Shown in pieces: positions 15,486 through 23,546 of a stretch of DNA of 39,373 bases. Every line of letters begins with the position of its first letter. Position 1 is the first letter of the stretch. A program made the position numbers and the translations under genes. A model generated the notes under the pieces. That model searched no databases, was not told the DNA's origin, and saw only the letters and a program-made list of their open reading frames with translations. Location of the stretch: contig DVGI01000036.1 of NCBI GenBank assembly GCA_018712805.1, forward strand, positions 1 through 39,373, written 5' to 3'. The stretch is from Candidatus Fimenecus excrementavium (GTDB lineage: Bacteria; Bacillota; Clostridia; Oscillospirales; Acutalibacteraceae).

Positions 15486-16121
15486 TTACAATAAAATTAT
15501 TTTTTTGCCGTCGTGCCGGAGTTTGCCGCTCGCGGATAAAGTATCCAGCGCCCGGTAAAGGCTGGCACGACTGACATTGATTTGCCTGGAAAGTTCGGTG
15601 ATGGAAATGCCGGAGACAACGCCGTTTGCGTCGCACACACTTTTGAGATAATGCAAGAGCTTGGATTCTGCATTCGGCGCGGTGTAAGCTTCGATTTTCT
15701 CGTTGAGAAAATAAATTCGTTTGGAAAGATAAGAGATGTAAGCGACGGCGAAACGGCGGTTGTGCGCCAAAAGCCGGTCGACCCCTTCTTTTTTCACGAA
15801 CAGCACCTTACAGTCGGTTTTCGCGAGAATCGTGTTTACAAAATAGTCGGTTTTGTGGTAAAGCACCACCGTTCCAAACTGCTGACCGGGGTGCAGAACA
15901 CTCATCGTCACATAGTCTTTTGTGACTCTTGCCTCCCCTTTTATAAGCACGCCGATACATTTCTCGGGATTTTGCGGCGAATAGATGATTTCGTCTTTTT
16001 TGAAGCTGCGAAGCTCTGAAAAATCAAGCAAAACCGAAGCTAACTCCATCTCGCCGGCCGCCGAAAAAATGTCCGCTTTTAAAAGGACAGCCAAACATTC
16101 TTTTTGTTGTGCGTCTGTCAT
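15486..16121 (-). CDS. Crp/Fnr-family transcriptional regulator
   Basis: The 211-residue regulator has an N-terminal cyclic-nucleotide-binding-type beta-roll (about 15-125, with GVLIKGEARVTK and LHPGQQFGTVVLY), a dimer helix and a C-terminal winged helix (about 155-205, with SITELSRQINVSRASLYRALDTLSASG). It lacks an N-terminal Cys cluster, so it is not an oxygen-sensing Fnr. The start is put at 16121, where GGTGAT precedes the ATG; the frame to 16190 runs into the promoter. It heads an operon with the ABC importer, so it probably controls that uptake system and itself. Confidence 0.87.
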   Translation of the reverse strand: MTDAQQKECLAVLLKADIFSAAGEMELASVLLDFSELRSFKKDEIIYSPQNPEKCIGVLIKGEARVTKDYVTMSVLHPGQQFGTVVLYHKTDYFVNTILAKTDCKVLFVKKEGVDRLLAHNRRFAVAYISYLSKRIYFLNEKIEAYTAPNAESKLLHYLKSVCDANGVVSGISITELSRQINVSRASLYRALDTLSASGKLRHDGKKIILL

Positions 16122-16147
16122 AAATATCACCAAAAACTGTCTTATTT

Positions 16148-16158
16148 GATACAGTATC
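16148..16158. promoter_or_regulatory. Palindrome GATACAGTATC, candidate operator
   Basis: An 11-base perfect palindrome lies four to fourteen bases downstream of the -10 box of the regulator promoter, at or near the transcription start. This position suits auto-repression by the Crp/Fnr-type protein. Confidence 0.4.
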
Positions 16159-16161
16159 GTT

Positions 16162-16190
16162 ATTATAGCACAAGCAAATTTTACCGTCAA
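16162..16190 (-). promoter_or_regulatory. Promoter of the regulator-ABC operon
   Basis: On the minus strand TTGACG (16185-16190) and TATAAT (16162-16167) are 17 bases apart, with an extended -10 TGC. The leader to the start at 16121 is about 35 bases. Confidence 0.85.
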
Positions 16191-16224
16191 CGGTTTTTTG
16201 CACGTTGAAATCTATTTGAACAAA

Positions 16225-16242
16225 TTGTTATATTCCCAACAA
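16225..16242. promoter_or_regulatory. Candidate Rex operator upstream of fucO
   Basis: TTGTTATATTCCCAACAA fits the Rex pattern TTGTTAA-N4-TTAACAA at 11 of 14 defined positions with the outer five bases on each side intact. It lies about 20 bases upstream of the fucO -35 box. It is weaker than the two sites at rex itself. Confidence 0.4.
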
Positions 16243-16261
16243 AAAGTTTACAAATGGATAC

Positions 16262-16290
16262 TTGTTTTCTGTTGGATATTTTGATATGAT
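16262..16290 (+). promoter_or_regulatory. Candidate promoter of the iron alcohol dehydrogenase
   Basis: TTGTTT (16262-16267) and TATGAT (16285-16290) are 17 bases apart, giving a leader of about 60 bases before the start at 16357. It diverges from the regulator promoter. Confidence 0.6.
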
Positions 16291-16356
16291 AATTTTGTAA
16301 CAATCAAGGTTTTCTTTGCCACGAAAGCCTTGAAAATATCAAAAGGAGCGATGAAT

Positions 16357-17505
16357 ATGGCAAACAGATTTGTATTGAACGAAACTTCCTATCATGGCAA
16401 GGGCGCAATCGCAAACATTGCTGACGAAGCGATTGGCCGCGGTTTTCAGAAAGCATTTGTCTGCTCTGACCCGGACCTTTTGAAATTCGGTGTGACCAAA
16501 AAGGTTACGGACATTCTCGACAGCAAAGGGCTGGCTTATGAAATTTATTCCGATATTAAAGCCAACCCCACCATTGAAAACTGCCAGCACGGCGTGGACG
16601 CTTTCAAAGCCTCCGGCGCGGATTATTTGATTGCGATCGGCGGCGGCAGCTCGATGGACACCGCTAAGGCGATCGGTATTGTCGCGGCGAACCCGGAATT
16701 TTATGATATCCGCAGCCTTGAGGGTGTTGCGCCGACCAAGAACAAAGCGAAACCGATTTTTGCCGTGCCGACAACCGCCGGTACCGCTGCGGAAGTCACC
16801 ATTAACTATGTTATTACCGACGCGGAAAAGAACCGCAAAATGGTTTGCGTAGACGTGCACGACATTCCCGTTGTCGCGTTTGTCGACCCCGATATGATGG
16901 CGAGCATGCCCAAAGGGCTGACCGCCGCCACCGGTATGGACGCGCTGACGCACGCAATTGAAGGCTATATCACCAAAGCCGCTTGGGAACTTTCCGATAT
17001 GTTCCACTTAAAAGCGATTGAAATCATTTCCAAGAATCTGCGCGGCGCGGTTGCAAACACGCCGGAAGGCAGAGAAGGCATGGCGCTCGGTCAGTATATC
17101 GCCGGCATGGGCTTCTCGAACGTCGGTCTTGGCATCGTGCACTCTATGGCGCACCCGCTCGGCGCGCTGTATGACACCCCGCACGGTGTGGCGAACGCGA
17201 TTATCCTCCCGACCGTTATGGAATACAACGCGCCCGCAACCGGCGAAAAATACAGAGACATCGCCAAAGCTATGGGCGTTACCGGTGTGGACGACATGTC
17301 GCTGGAAGACGCGCGCAAAGCCGCTGTGGACGCGGTTCGCAAGCTCTCGCAGGACGTCGGCATTCCCGCCGATTTGAGCGAAATCGTCAAACGCGAGGAT
17401 TTGGATTTCTTGGCACAGTCCGCTTATGATGACGCTTGCCGCCCGGGCAACCCGCGCGACACGAGCGTTGCAGAAATCAAAGCGCTTTACGAATCTCTCC
17501 TGTAA
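16357..17505 (+). CDS. fucO: Iron-dependent alcohol dehydrogenase, lactaldehyde reductase (FucO)-like
   Basis: The 382-residue group III alcohol dehydrogenase uses NAD(H) and Fe2+ to interconvert aldehydes and alcohols; the closest remembered relative is L-1,2-propanediol oxidoreductase FucO. The N-terminal Rossmann half has GGGSSMDTAKAIG (95-107). The metal ligands match E. coli FucO one residue out of register: Asp195 and His199 (GMDALTHAIEGY), His262 and His276 (VHSMAHPLGALYDTPHG). The start is put at 16357, with AAAGGAG eight bases upstream. There are no fucose or propanediol genes nearby, so it may serve general aldehyde disposal. It diverges from the Crp/Fnr-ABC operon and ends at a strong terminator. 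Confidence 0.93.
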   Translation: MANRFVLNETSYHGKGAIANIADEAIGRGFQKAFVCSDPDLLKFGVTKKVTDILDSKGLAYEIYSDIKANPTIENCQHGVDAFKASGADYLIAIGGGSSMDTAKAIGIVAANPEFYDIRSLEGVAPTKNKAKPIFAVPTTAGTAAEVTINYVITDAEKNRKMVCVDVHDIPVVAFVDPDMMASMPKGLTAATGMDALTHAIEGYITKAAWELSDMFHLKAIEIISKNLRGAVANTPEGREGMALGQYIAGMGFSNVGLGIVHSMAHPLGALYDTPHGVANAIILPTVMEYNAPATGEKYRDIAKAMGVTGVDDMSLEDARKAAVDAVRKLSQDVGIPADLSEIVKREDLDFLAQSAYDDACRPGNPRDTSVAEIKALYESLL

Positions 17506-17516
17506 TTATAAGGCAC

Positions 17517-17556
17517 ATAAAAACCCCGGCGCCGTAAAAAGCGTCGGGGTTTTCTT
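17517..17556 (+). terminator. Bidirectional terminator between fucO and the DegV gene
   Basis: A GC-rich stem (AACCCCG... with ...CGGGGTT, one G-U pair) is flanked by A-run and T-run. It separates two convergent genes whose stops lie 68 bases apart. Confidence 0.85.
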
Positions 17557-17573
17557 TTGCTTTTATTTTCTGT

Positions 17574-18461
17574 TTATTCGCCGCGTTTGTCGCCGAAGAA
17601 GAACAGCGCAACGGTGCCGGGGCCCGTGTGGGCGCCGATGACCGTGCCGATGCTGTTAATCATCACTTTACCGTTGAGTTTCGGAAACGCCGCTTCGACG
17701 CGGTCCGCAACGATACGCGCATCGTCGAAGCACGCCGACTGGGAAATAAAGCATTTGCCGGAATAGTCCGCGCCGCCGTCCGCGTGCTGGAGCATTTTGG
17801 CGACAATTTCATCAATGGCTTTTGCCTTACCGCGGCATTTTAAGCGCGGAATCAACTTGCCCTCGTTGTTCATATTGAGCAGCGGGCAGATTTTCAGCAT
17901 TGTGCCGAAGAAGCCGGCAACCGGTTTGACACGTCCGCCGCGAATGTAGCTTGTTAAATCGGTCGAGAAAAACCAGTGGTGTAAATTCAGCTTGTTTTCC
18001 TCGACAAACGCGTAAACCTCGTCAATGCTTTTGCCGCTGTCGCGCAAATCCGCCGCCGCATCCACCAAAAGGCCGTAGCCCGAAGAAGCGCCGAGCGTAT
18101 CGACAATATAAAGTTTCGCATCCGGATAGGTTTCCAAAAGCGTTTCGCGCGCGATGCAAGCTGAGTTGTAAGAGCCGGAAAGTCCGCTGGAAAAAGCCAA
18201 GTGCAAAACGTCTTTTCCCTCTTTTAAAAACGGCTCAAAATAGTCCAAATACTGTTGGACGTTGACCTGAGAGGTCGTGGGCTGCGCACCGTCGGCAATG
18301 CGGCGGTAAAACTCGTCAAACGGCATCGATTTGCCGAGGTCGTCGGGGTATTCCTTTCCGTCCATATTGTAGTGGAAGCAGGTGTACGCCACATTCCGTT
18401 CTGCGAAATACTCCGCCGGCAAATCCGCCGTGGAGCAGCAGGATAAAACATAGTCTGCCAT
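17574..18461 (-). CDS. DegV-family fatty-acid-binding protein (FakB-type)
   Basis: This 295-residue cytoplasmic protein is of the DegV family, which binds a fatty acid and presents it to the kinase FakA to make acyl phosphate for phospholipid synthesis. Family marks are the N-terminal strand with SCCSTADLP, the TTSQVNVQQYLDYFEPFL segment, LHLAFSSGLSGSYNSA in the central region and the C-terminal IGTVIGAHTGPGTVALFFFG, where the lipid head-group is held. A strong TGGAGG lies six to seven bases before the ATG. It follows the GH20 gene by 50 bases in the same direction and may be co-transcribed. No full-length FakA lies in the window, although a lone FakA-like domain is at 31850-32101. Confidence 0.92.
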   Translation of the reverse strand: MADYVLSCCSTADLPAEYFAERNVAYTCFHYNMDGKEYPDDLGKSMPFDEFYRRIADGAQPTTSQVNVQQYLDYFEPFLKEGKDVLHLAFSSGLSGSYNSACIARETLLETYPDAKLYIVDTLGASSGYGLLVDAAADLRDSGKSIDEVYAFVEENKLNLHHWFFSTDLTSYIRGGRVKPVAGFFGTMLKICPLLNMNNEGKLIPRLKCRGKAKAIDEIVAKMLQHADGGADYSGKCFISQSACFDDARIVADRVEAAFPKLNGKVMINSIGTVIGAHTGPGTVALFFFGDKRGE

Positions 18462-18511
18462 AAAATTCCTCCAAAAGTTGATTTATTTTAAAAAGCGATA
18501 TGCCGCGGCGT

Positions 18512-20080
18512 TCAGAATGATTCTTTCGCCTTAAGCTCTTCGCTTTTTTTATACTCTTTCCCGTCCGCGCCGAAGTGGTAAGGAATGACCTGTCTTGTCG
18601 CTGCCCTTCCCTTTTCCAAGCGCGAATAGTTAATACCGATTTTATTAAGATAAGTTTTATACCAGGCAAGGCGCTTGTAGAAATCGCGATAGCGGCGGTT
18701 TGCAAGCTTTGTCCAGCCGACCTCCGCAACTGCAAACAGGCGCGGGAACATCGCGAATTGCAGCGCGGAATCCGTATCAATCCACTCACTCCAGTGCTCG
18801 CACTCAATGCCGCGAATATGCTGACCGACGCCTGCAAAACCGACCTTAACTTCGTTAAATTTATAAACCTTTTTGAGCGAAACACGGGCGTATTTCTCAT
18901 CAAAATAGAAATAGTTTTCCGGCGACAAAATGAAGTCGCGGTGCGAAGCCTGTTTGCGCACGGCGGCAAGGTTGTTCGGAAACCAATACTGACAGATAAT
19001 GCTGCTGTCGAAATTGTCGTTGATACAATCGTTCCACGCAATACAGGTCTTGCCGTATTTTTTCAGCATGGCATTGACGCGGGTCATAAAATAGCCTTGC
19101 AGTTCTTTCGGGCTTTTAAGTCCCTGCGCCTGCATGACAGAAGTGCACTTCGGGCATTTTTCCCAAAGCTTGTGGCCTTTTATTGCTTCGTCGCCGCCGA
19201 TATGAAAATACGGCCCGTCAAACAGCGAACAAAGTTCCTGAAACAATTTTTCTAAGAATGTATAAACTTCTTCGTTGCCGGCACAAAGAATGTCTTCCAA
19301 AATGCCGTTTTCACATGCCGGTTCTATTTTTTTACCGGTGCACGAAAGCTCCGGATAAGCCGCGAGCATAGCCAGCGTGTGTCCGGGCACGTCAATTTCG
19401 GGAATGACGGTGATATGCAGTTTTTTCGCGTAAGCGACGATTTCGCGGATTTCTTCTTGTTTATAATAGTGCGAATATTCCCCGCCGCGGTGTTTAAACC
19501 CGAAGCCCTGAAGCCCTGCATATTTGCGGGTGGAACCAACCGAATTTAAAAGCGGGAACACTTTGCTTTCAATCCGGTAGCCCTGGTCGTCGGACAAATG
19601 CCAGTGAAATGTGTTTAATTTGAGCATTGCCATCATATCGAGCACTTGTTTGACGGTTTTCACGCCGAAAAAGTGGCGGCTTTCGTCCATTTGCACACCG
19701 CGGTAGCTATACTGCGGGGCATCTTGAATCAAAAGCCCGTTGACGACCGCTTTGCCTTCTTTTTTGGTTGCCTGCATCAAAATTGTTTTCAGCGTGACCG
19801 CGCCGTAAAATGCGCCGCGCGCGTCGGAGGCTTCCACAAAAATACCCTTGGGAGAAACTTTCAGTTTATAAGACTCGGGTTCCATGCCGCCGACTTTTTT
19901 AAATTTGATTGCGCCCTCGGTCGACACGGGGCTGGTTTTTAAATAAGCCGTCAAATAATTGCCGGCAGTCAAAAATTCCTCAGCGCAAAGCACCTTTGTG
20001 CCGGAAGAAACTGTGTAAGTGCCGTCAAGCGTTTTGTAAAAGTTCGGTTTTGGAATCAAGTTGTATTTTAACATTGCCAT
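18512..20080 (-). CDS. Beta-N-acetylhexosaminidase, GH20
   Basis: This is an exo-acting enzyme of about 522 residues that removes terminal GlcNAc or GalNAc by substrate-assisted catalysis. The N-terminal GH20b domain (about 5-120) is followed by a TIM barrel with YRGVQMDESRHF, LNTFHWHLSDDQGYR, IPEIDVPGHTLAML and the catalytic Asp297-Glu298 pair in HIGGDEA. There is no signal peptide, so it probably works inside the cell on imported glycans or on recycled cell-wall sugars. The start is put at 20080 (MAMLKY), with GGAACGGAG nine bases upstream; the 26 upstream residues in frame do not look like protein. Confidence 0.93.
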   Translation of the reverse strand: MAMLKYNLIPKPNFYKTLDGTYTVSSGTKVLCAEEFLTAGNYLTAYLKTSPVSTEGAIKFKKVGGMEPESYKLKVSPKGIFVEASDARGAFYGAVTLKTILMQATKKEGKAVVNGLLIQDAPQYSYRGVQMDESRHFFGVKTVKQVLDMMAMLKLNTFHWHLSDDQGYRIESKVFPLLNSVGSTRKYAGLQGFGFKHRGGEYSHYYKQEEIREIVAYAKKLHITVIPEIDVPGHTLAMLAAYPELSCTGKKIEPACENGILEDILCAGNEEVYTFLEKLFQELCSLFDGPYFHIGGDEAIKGHKLWEKCPKCTSVMQAQGLKSPKELQGYFMTRVNAMLKKYGKTCIAWNDCINDNFDSSIICQYWFPNNLAAVRKQASHRDFILSPENYFYFDEKYARVSLKKVYKFNEVKVGFAGVGQHIRGIECEHWSEWIDTDSALQFAMFPRLFAVAEVGWTKLANRRYRDFYKRLAWYKTYLNKIGINYSRLEKGRAATRQVIPYHFGADGKEYKKSEELKAKESF

Positions 20081-20110
20081 TGCCGCACACTCCGTTCCTA
20101 AGCGCAGAAG

Positions 20111-20166
20111 AAAACGCCGCGCTGATATCGTAAACAAGGTCATTATATCAAAATTCACGGCGTTTT
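20111..20166 (-). terminator. Long-stem terminator after spoIIR
   Basis: Outer arms AAAACGCCG (20111-20119) and CGGCGTTTT (20158-20166) enclose inner arms TGATAT/ATATCA (20123-20128, 20145-20150). On the minus strand the stem is followed by TTTTCTTCT. A TATAAT-like -10 for the GH20 gene (20142-20147) lies in the loop, so it may combine both roles. Confidence 0.5.
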
Positions 20167-20173
20167 GAAAGTC

Positions 20174-20806
20174 TTATTTTATTTTTCGGTAAAAGTTTTC
20201 AAAAAGTTCAACGATTTTAAATCGCGCTTCATATTTCGGGTTGCTTTTAACGACATCTTCTTCGTTTTTCGTAAGAACGTCGGAAATTTCGGTATCCGCT
20301 TCGGCGGCGGGCAGGCACATCGGCGGGAACATCACGCACCACCAGTTTTGCCCTTTCCCCTCACCCAAAATCACGCGGACGGCCTCATATTCCCCCGCCG
20401 GGAGCGTGACTTCGCCATCGTAAGTTCGGGTGTTGAAATAATCTTTCCCGATTTCCACGCGCACGCCGTAGTCAAAACCGTTTTCGGTCAATACGGTCTG
20501 CGCCGCGTTTTGCAAACGCTCAATATCGCTGTCGAGCATCTGTTCGGCGCCCTCGGCGGTCAGCGTGCCGTCAAACAAATCCTCACCGGCTTCTAAAACC
20601 GCGTCGCGGACTTTGAGTTTCACCGCCTGGTCCTCGACGGAATCGGAATTGGCAATGACGTGCATGCGCAAAACGTCCTGCCGGATTTCGCCGCAGGAAG
20701 CGCCGAAAGAAATGATGCTTAACAAAATGCTGATGACAAGGCCGCAAAAAAGGGATATTTCCAGTTTCCGGGCAACTTCCCGGTTCCGTTTGATTTTTGT
20801 TTTCAT
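20174..20806 (-). CDS. spoIIR: Stage II sporulation protein R
   Basis: SpoIIR is made in the forespore, exported, and triggers SpoIIGA to cleave pro-sigma-E in the mother cell. The 210-residue protein has a membrane/signal segment (about residues 17-36), then the conserved RMHVIANSDSVEDQAVKLKVRDAVL and, further on, the signature GQNWWCVMFPPMCLP. I start it at 20806, with AAAGGA nine bases upstream; the frame to 20848 has no site. The ribosome site sits in the stem of a perfect hairpin (20813-20837). This gene is a good marker of an endospore-forming lineage. In Bacillus it is sigma-F controlled; I could not place a sigma-F promoter with confidence here. Confidence 0.93.
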   Translation of the reverse strand: MKTKIKRNREVARKLEISLFCGLVISILLSIISFGASCGEIRQDVLRMHVIANSDSVEDQAVKLKVRDAVLEAGEDLFDGTLTAEGAEQMLDSDIERLQNAAQTVLTENGFDYGVRVEIGKDYFNTRTYDGEVTLPAGEYEAVRVILGEGKGQNWWCVMFPPMCLPAAEADTEISDVLTKNEEDVVKSNPKYEARFKIVELFENFYRKIK

Positions 20807-20812
20807 ATGTTT

Positions 20813-20837
20813 CAATCCTTTCGTAACCAAAGGATTG
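20813..20837 (-). promoter_or_regulatory. Hairpin sequestering the spoIIR ribosome binding site
   Basis: Perfect nine-base arms CAATCCTTT and AAAGGATTG with a seven-base loop lie directly before spoIIR. The downstream arm in the mRNA contains the AAAGGA ribosome site, so folding would hide it. Confidence 0.55.
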
Positions 20838-20867
20838 ACAGGAAACATGCGGTTTATTCAAAAAAAT

Positions 20868-20893
20868 ATCCCGGCAGGAATTTCCGCCGGGAT
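20868..20893 (-). terminator. Terminator of the hydrogenase block
   Basis: Eight-base stem ATCCCGGC (20868-20875) with GCCGGGAT (20886-20893) and a ten-base loop, followed on the minus strand by a seven-U tract. It lies 15 bases after the stop of the last hydrogenase gene and before spoIIR. Confidence 0.9.
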
Positions 20894-20908
20894 AATAGAG
20901 CGTTAAGA

Positions 20909-22360
20909 TTATTTCAGCATGCTGATTGCATCGGTAATGGTTTTTTCCATTGCCTCGCGACCGTACTTGTCCACTTCGTTTTTGTCGCGTGCTTCGTGAG
21001 TAAGGCAGCCTGCGCCGCCGATACAGCCGCCGACGCACGCCATACCCTCGATAAAGTTATTCGGCAAAACACCTTTGGAGGCTTTTAAAAGCGCCAAGCG
21101 GCATTCCTCAATGCCGTCGCAGGCAATCGGCTTGTAATCGAAGTCTAAATTCTGTTCTTTCAAGGACTGCTCAACAGCGTCGCGCAAACCGCCGCTGCGC
21201 GCGAAAATACGGCCGAAATAAGAGGCGTTGTCGAGGACGTCCTCCGGGAACGAGGACATATCAAAGTCGCGGCTGTCAAACAGCGCCTGCAATTCCTCAA
21301 AGGTCAAAACGGAATCGATGATTTTAGCGACGCGCTCTTGTTTGATTTCCATTTTCTTTGCCGTGCACGGCCCGATAAAGACAATCTTTGCCGTTTCGTC
21401 GTGCTTTTTAATGTATTCGGCAATAGACGCCATCGGCGAAAGGTTGTGGGAAATGTGCTCTACCAATTTCGGGAACGATTTGTGGATATAGTCCACAAAC
21501 GCCGGGCAGCAGGAGCTTGTTAAGAAGCCTTTTTCGGCGAGTTCCTGCGCTTCGGAATAAGAAACCATATCCGCGCCGAGCGCCGCTTCAACAACGCTGT
21601 GGAAGCCGAGTTCTTTAATCGCGTAGATCACCTGGCCGAGTTTCGCGTATGTAAACTGGCTGGAAATCGACGGCGCAACAATCGCGTAGGTTTTATATTT
21701 TGTATTGTTTTCGCTCTTTTTCAAAATGTCGATAACATCGAGAATATAGGATTTATCGGCAATCGCACCGAACGGGCACATATATTCGCACGCGCCGCAG
21801 GAAATGCACTTGTCGTTGTTGATATGTGCCGCGCCAATCTCGTCATTGGTCATGGAAATCGCCTTGACCTTGCAGGCTTTTTCACAGGGACGCTTATAGT
21901 TGGAAATGGCGGAATAGGGGCACACTTTTGCGCAGGCGCCGCAGTTGACGCACTTGGTTTTGTCGATATGTGCTTTCTGATTTTCGTCAAAGGTGATTGC
22001 GTCTTTCGGGCAGACATCTTCGCAGCGGTGCGCAATACAGCCGCGGCAGTCATGTGAAACCTGATAGCCGCTGGCGGGGCACTCGTCGCAGGCAATGTCG
22101 ATAACCTCAATGACGTTGGGGTTATTTTTATTGCCGCCGCAAGCCATTTTGATGCGTTCGGCGATAATCGCGCGCTCTTTGTAAATGCAGCAGCGCATTG
22201 TCGCTTTGGGGCCGGGCACGATGACCTTGGCGATATCGTTAAAGCTGTTGGCAAGTTCAAAACCGGAATCACTGTTATAAGCGATTCTTGCGACTTCGCG
22301 CAACACCTTGTATTTCAGATATTGAATTTTGGTGTCAAATTTTCTTCCTTCTTTTCCCAT
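20909..22360 (-). CDS. [FeFe]-hydrogenase-like protein, group B type (ferredoxin domains plus H-cluster domain)
   Basis: The 483-residue protein carries an N-terminal Cys-rich region (C91, C94, C105, C108, C113, C117), ferredoxin-type motifs (CVNCGACAKVCP at 137-148, CISCGACEYMCP at 185-196) and a C-terminal H-cluster domain. The H-cluster motifs are L1 TSSCCPAF (281-288), L2 FIGPCTAKK (328-336) and L3 GMACVGGCIGGAGC (439-452). All four cluster cysteines appear present. This pattern is like the poorly characterised group B [FeFe] hydrogenases. The gene is last in the block, 13 bases after the phosphatase gene, with AAGAGGAG before the start. The order small [2Fe-2S] protein, PAS hydrogenase, SpoIIE-like phosphatase, hydrogenase matches, from memory, the hfsABCD operon of Thermoanaerobacterium. 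It may make or consume H2; activity is not proven. Confidence 0.88.
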   Translation of the reverse strand: MGKEGRKFDTKIQYLKYKVLREVARIAYNSDSGFELANSFNDIAKVIVPGPKATMRCCIYKERAIIAERIKMACGGNKNNPNVIEVIDIACDECPASGYQVSHDCRGCIAHRCEDVCPKDAITFDENQKAHIDKTKCVNCGACAKVCPYSAISNYKRPCEKACKVKAISMTNDEIGAAHINNDKCISCGACEYMCPFGAIADKSYILDVIDILKKSENNTKYKTYAIVAPSISSQFTYAKLGQVIYAIKELGFHSVVEAALGADMVSYSEAQELAEKGFLTSSCCPAFVDYIHKSFPKLVEHISHNLSPMASIAEYIKKHDETAKIVFIGPCTAKKMEIKQERVAKIIDSVLTFEELQALFDSRDFDMSSFPEDVLDNASYFGRIFARSGGLRDAVEQSLKEQNLDFDYKPIACDGIEECRLALLKASKGVLPNNFIEGMACVGGCIGGAGCLTHEARDKNEVDKYGREAMEKTITDAISMLK

Positions 22361-22373
22361 TCCGGATCTCCTC

Positions 22374-23546
22374 TTAAAAATAACTTACTTTTACGCGTTT
22401 TCCCATTTGACGAAGCAGCTCGGAAAGTTCTTCAACCAAATGCATTTTGATGTTAAAGGTAATCGGCAAGTCCGGGTTTTGATGCGCCGGATTGATTGCC
22501 CGCCCGACAAAGAAATTGATGTCGGTCGCTTCTTCAAACAGCATTCGCGAAATTAAAGACGCACCGTCTTCTTTGACATTCCAGTCGGCATAAATATCGT
22601 CTTCCTGCTGGTAGCTTTTCGCCTGTTCCAAAACGCGGCTGAGGGTTATGACGCCCTCGGTGACAAGGTCGACACCTTCAATTTTGGCAATCGGCGGAAT
22701 TTCGGGGTCGACATAATCCAAAAGCGTGGTGACGGGCTTGCCCAAAAACTCACCCGCCAAAGTGGAAGTCGTGCCGCCGCAGACGATGTGTTTCCCCTCT
22801 TTTGCGAAGAACAGAGACATCATTTTGTTGACGTCTTTCGGGTCGCGCGGGGGTCCGAGCATTAAGTTGACGGACTTACGCTGGCGAATTTTCACAGTAC
22901 ATACCGTGGTGTCGTCGCCGGGTTTGCCGCCGTAGAGCTTACAGCACTCGTCTAAAAGCAACGCGGAAACGGTTTTCGCCGTAAATTCGGGGTGCACCAT
23001 TTTTTCTAAAAACTCTACAATCTGTTCGCGCTGCCAGCCGAAATTCATGGTTGTGCCGACGCCCGCCCAAATGGCACCGTCGCTTGTGAACACTAAGAAA
23101 TCATTTTCGTGCAATTCGATTTTGGTTTTATAAATCATCTTGCCGCCGATTTCCATTGCGTTTTTCGGATAATCGAAATTTTTGCCGTCCCGAAGGATTA
23201 TCAACATCGGGTTATCATATTGTATAATTTCTGCTTCCCGGTTGTCAATAGTCCGAACGATGGTAAATGTAGAATATGCCACTTTTCTGACTTCGCAAAT
23301 CGGAAGCGTTGCGGCAATGGTCTCGACGCAGTTTTCAAGGCTCATGCCGTTTGCCATCATCGTGGAAATAATTTTTGACGTGAGCGTGGAAAGAATATTG
23401 GCTTTTACGCCGCTTCCCAAGCCGTCCGCCAAGACGATAACGTGATTTTCTTCGCCCTGGTCAATCACTTCCACCCGGTCGCCGCAAAGCTGTTCGCCGA
23501 ATTTATTGACGCTTTGATACGCAATGTCGGTGCACAAATTATTCAT
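22374..23546 (-). CDS. SpoIIE/PP2C-type serine phosphatase linked to sensory hydrogenase
   Basis: The 390-residue cytoplasmic protein has a PP2C-like (SpoIIE-type) phosphatase domain in residues 1-222, with metal-ligand motifs CGDRVEV (Asp23), LADGLGSG (Asp41), TSDGAIWAG (Asp156) and GKPGDDTTV (Asp211, Asp212). A second domain of about 165 residues (226-390) follows and I do not recognise it. Unlike SpoIIE itself there are no membrane spans. The start overlaps the hydrogenase-PAS gene by eight bases (ATGAATAA), so the two are made together. It probably dephosphorylates a Ser/Thr-phosphorylated partner in response to the sensor. The target is unknown. Confidence 0.88.
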   Translation of the reverse strand: MNNLCTDIAYQSVNKFGEQLCGDRVEVIDQGEENHVIVLADGLGSGVKANILSTLTSKIISTMMANGMSLENCVETIAATLPICEVRKVAYSTFTIVRTIDNREAEIIQYDNPMLIILRDGKNFDYPKNAMEIGGKMIYKTKIELHENDFLVFTSDGAIWAGVGTTMNFGWQREQIVEFLEKMVHPEFTAKTVSALLLDECCKLYGGKPGDDTTVCTVKIRQRKSVNLMLGPPRDPKDVNKMMSLFFAKEGKHIVCGGTTSTLAGEFLGKPVTTLLDYVDPEIPPIAKIEGVDLVTEGVITLSRVLEQAKSYQQEDDIYADWNVKEDGASLISRMLFEEATDINFFVGRAINPAHQNPDLPITFNIKMHLVEELSELLRQMGKRVKVSYF

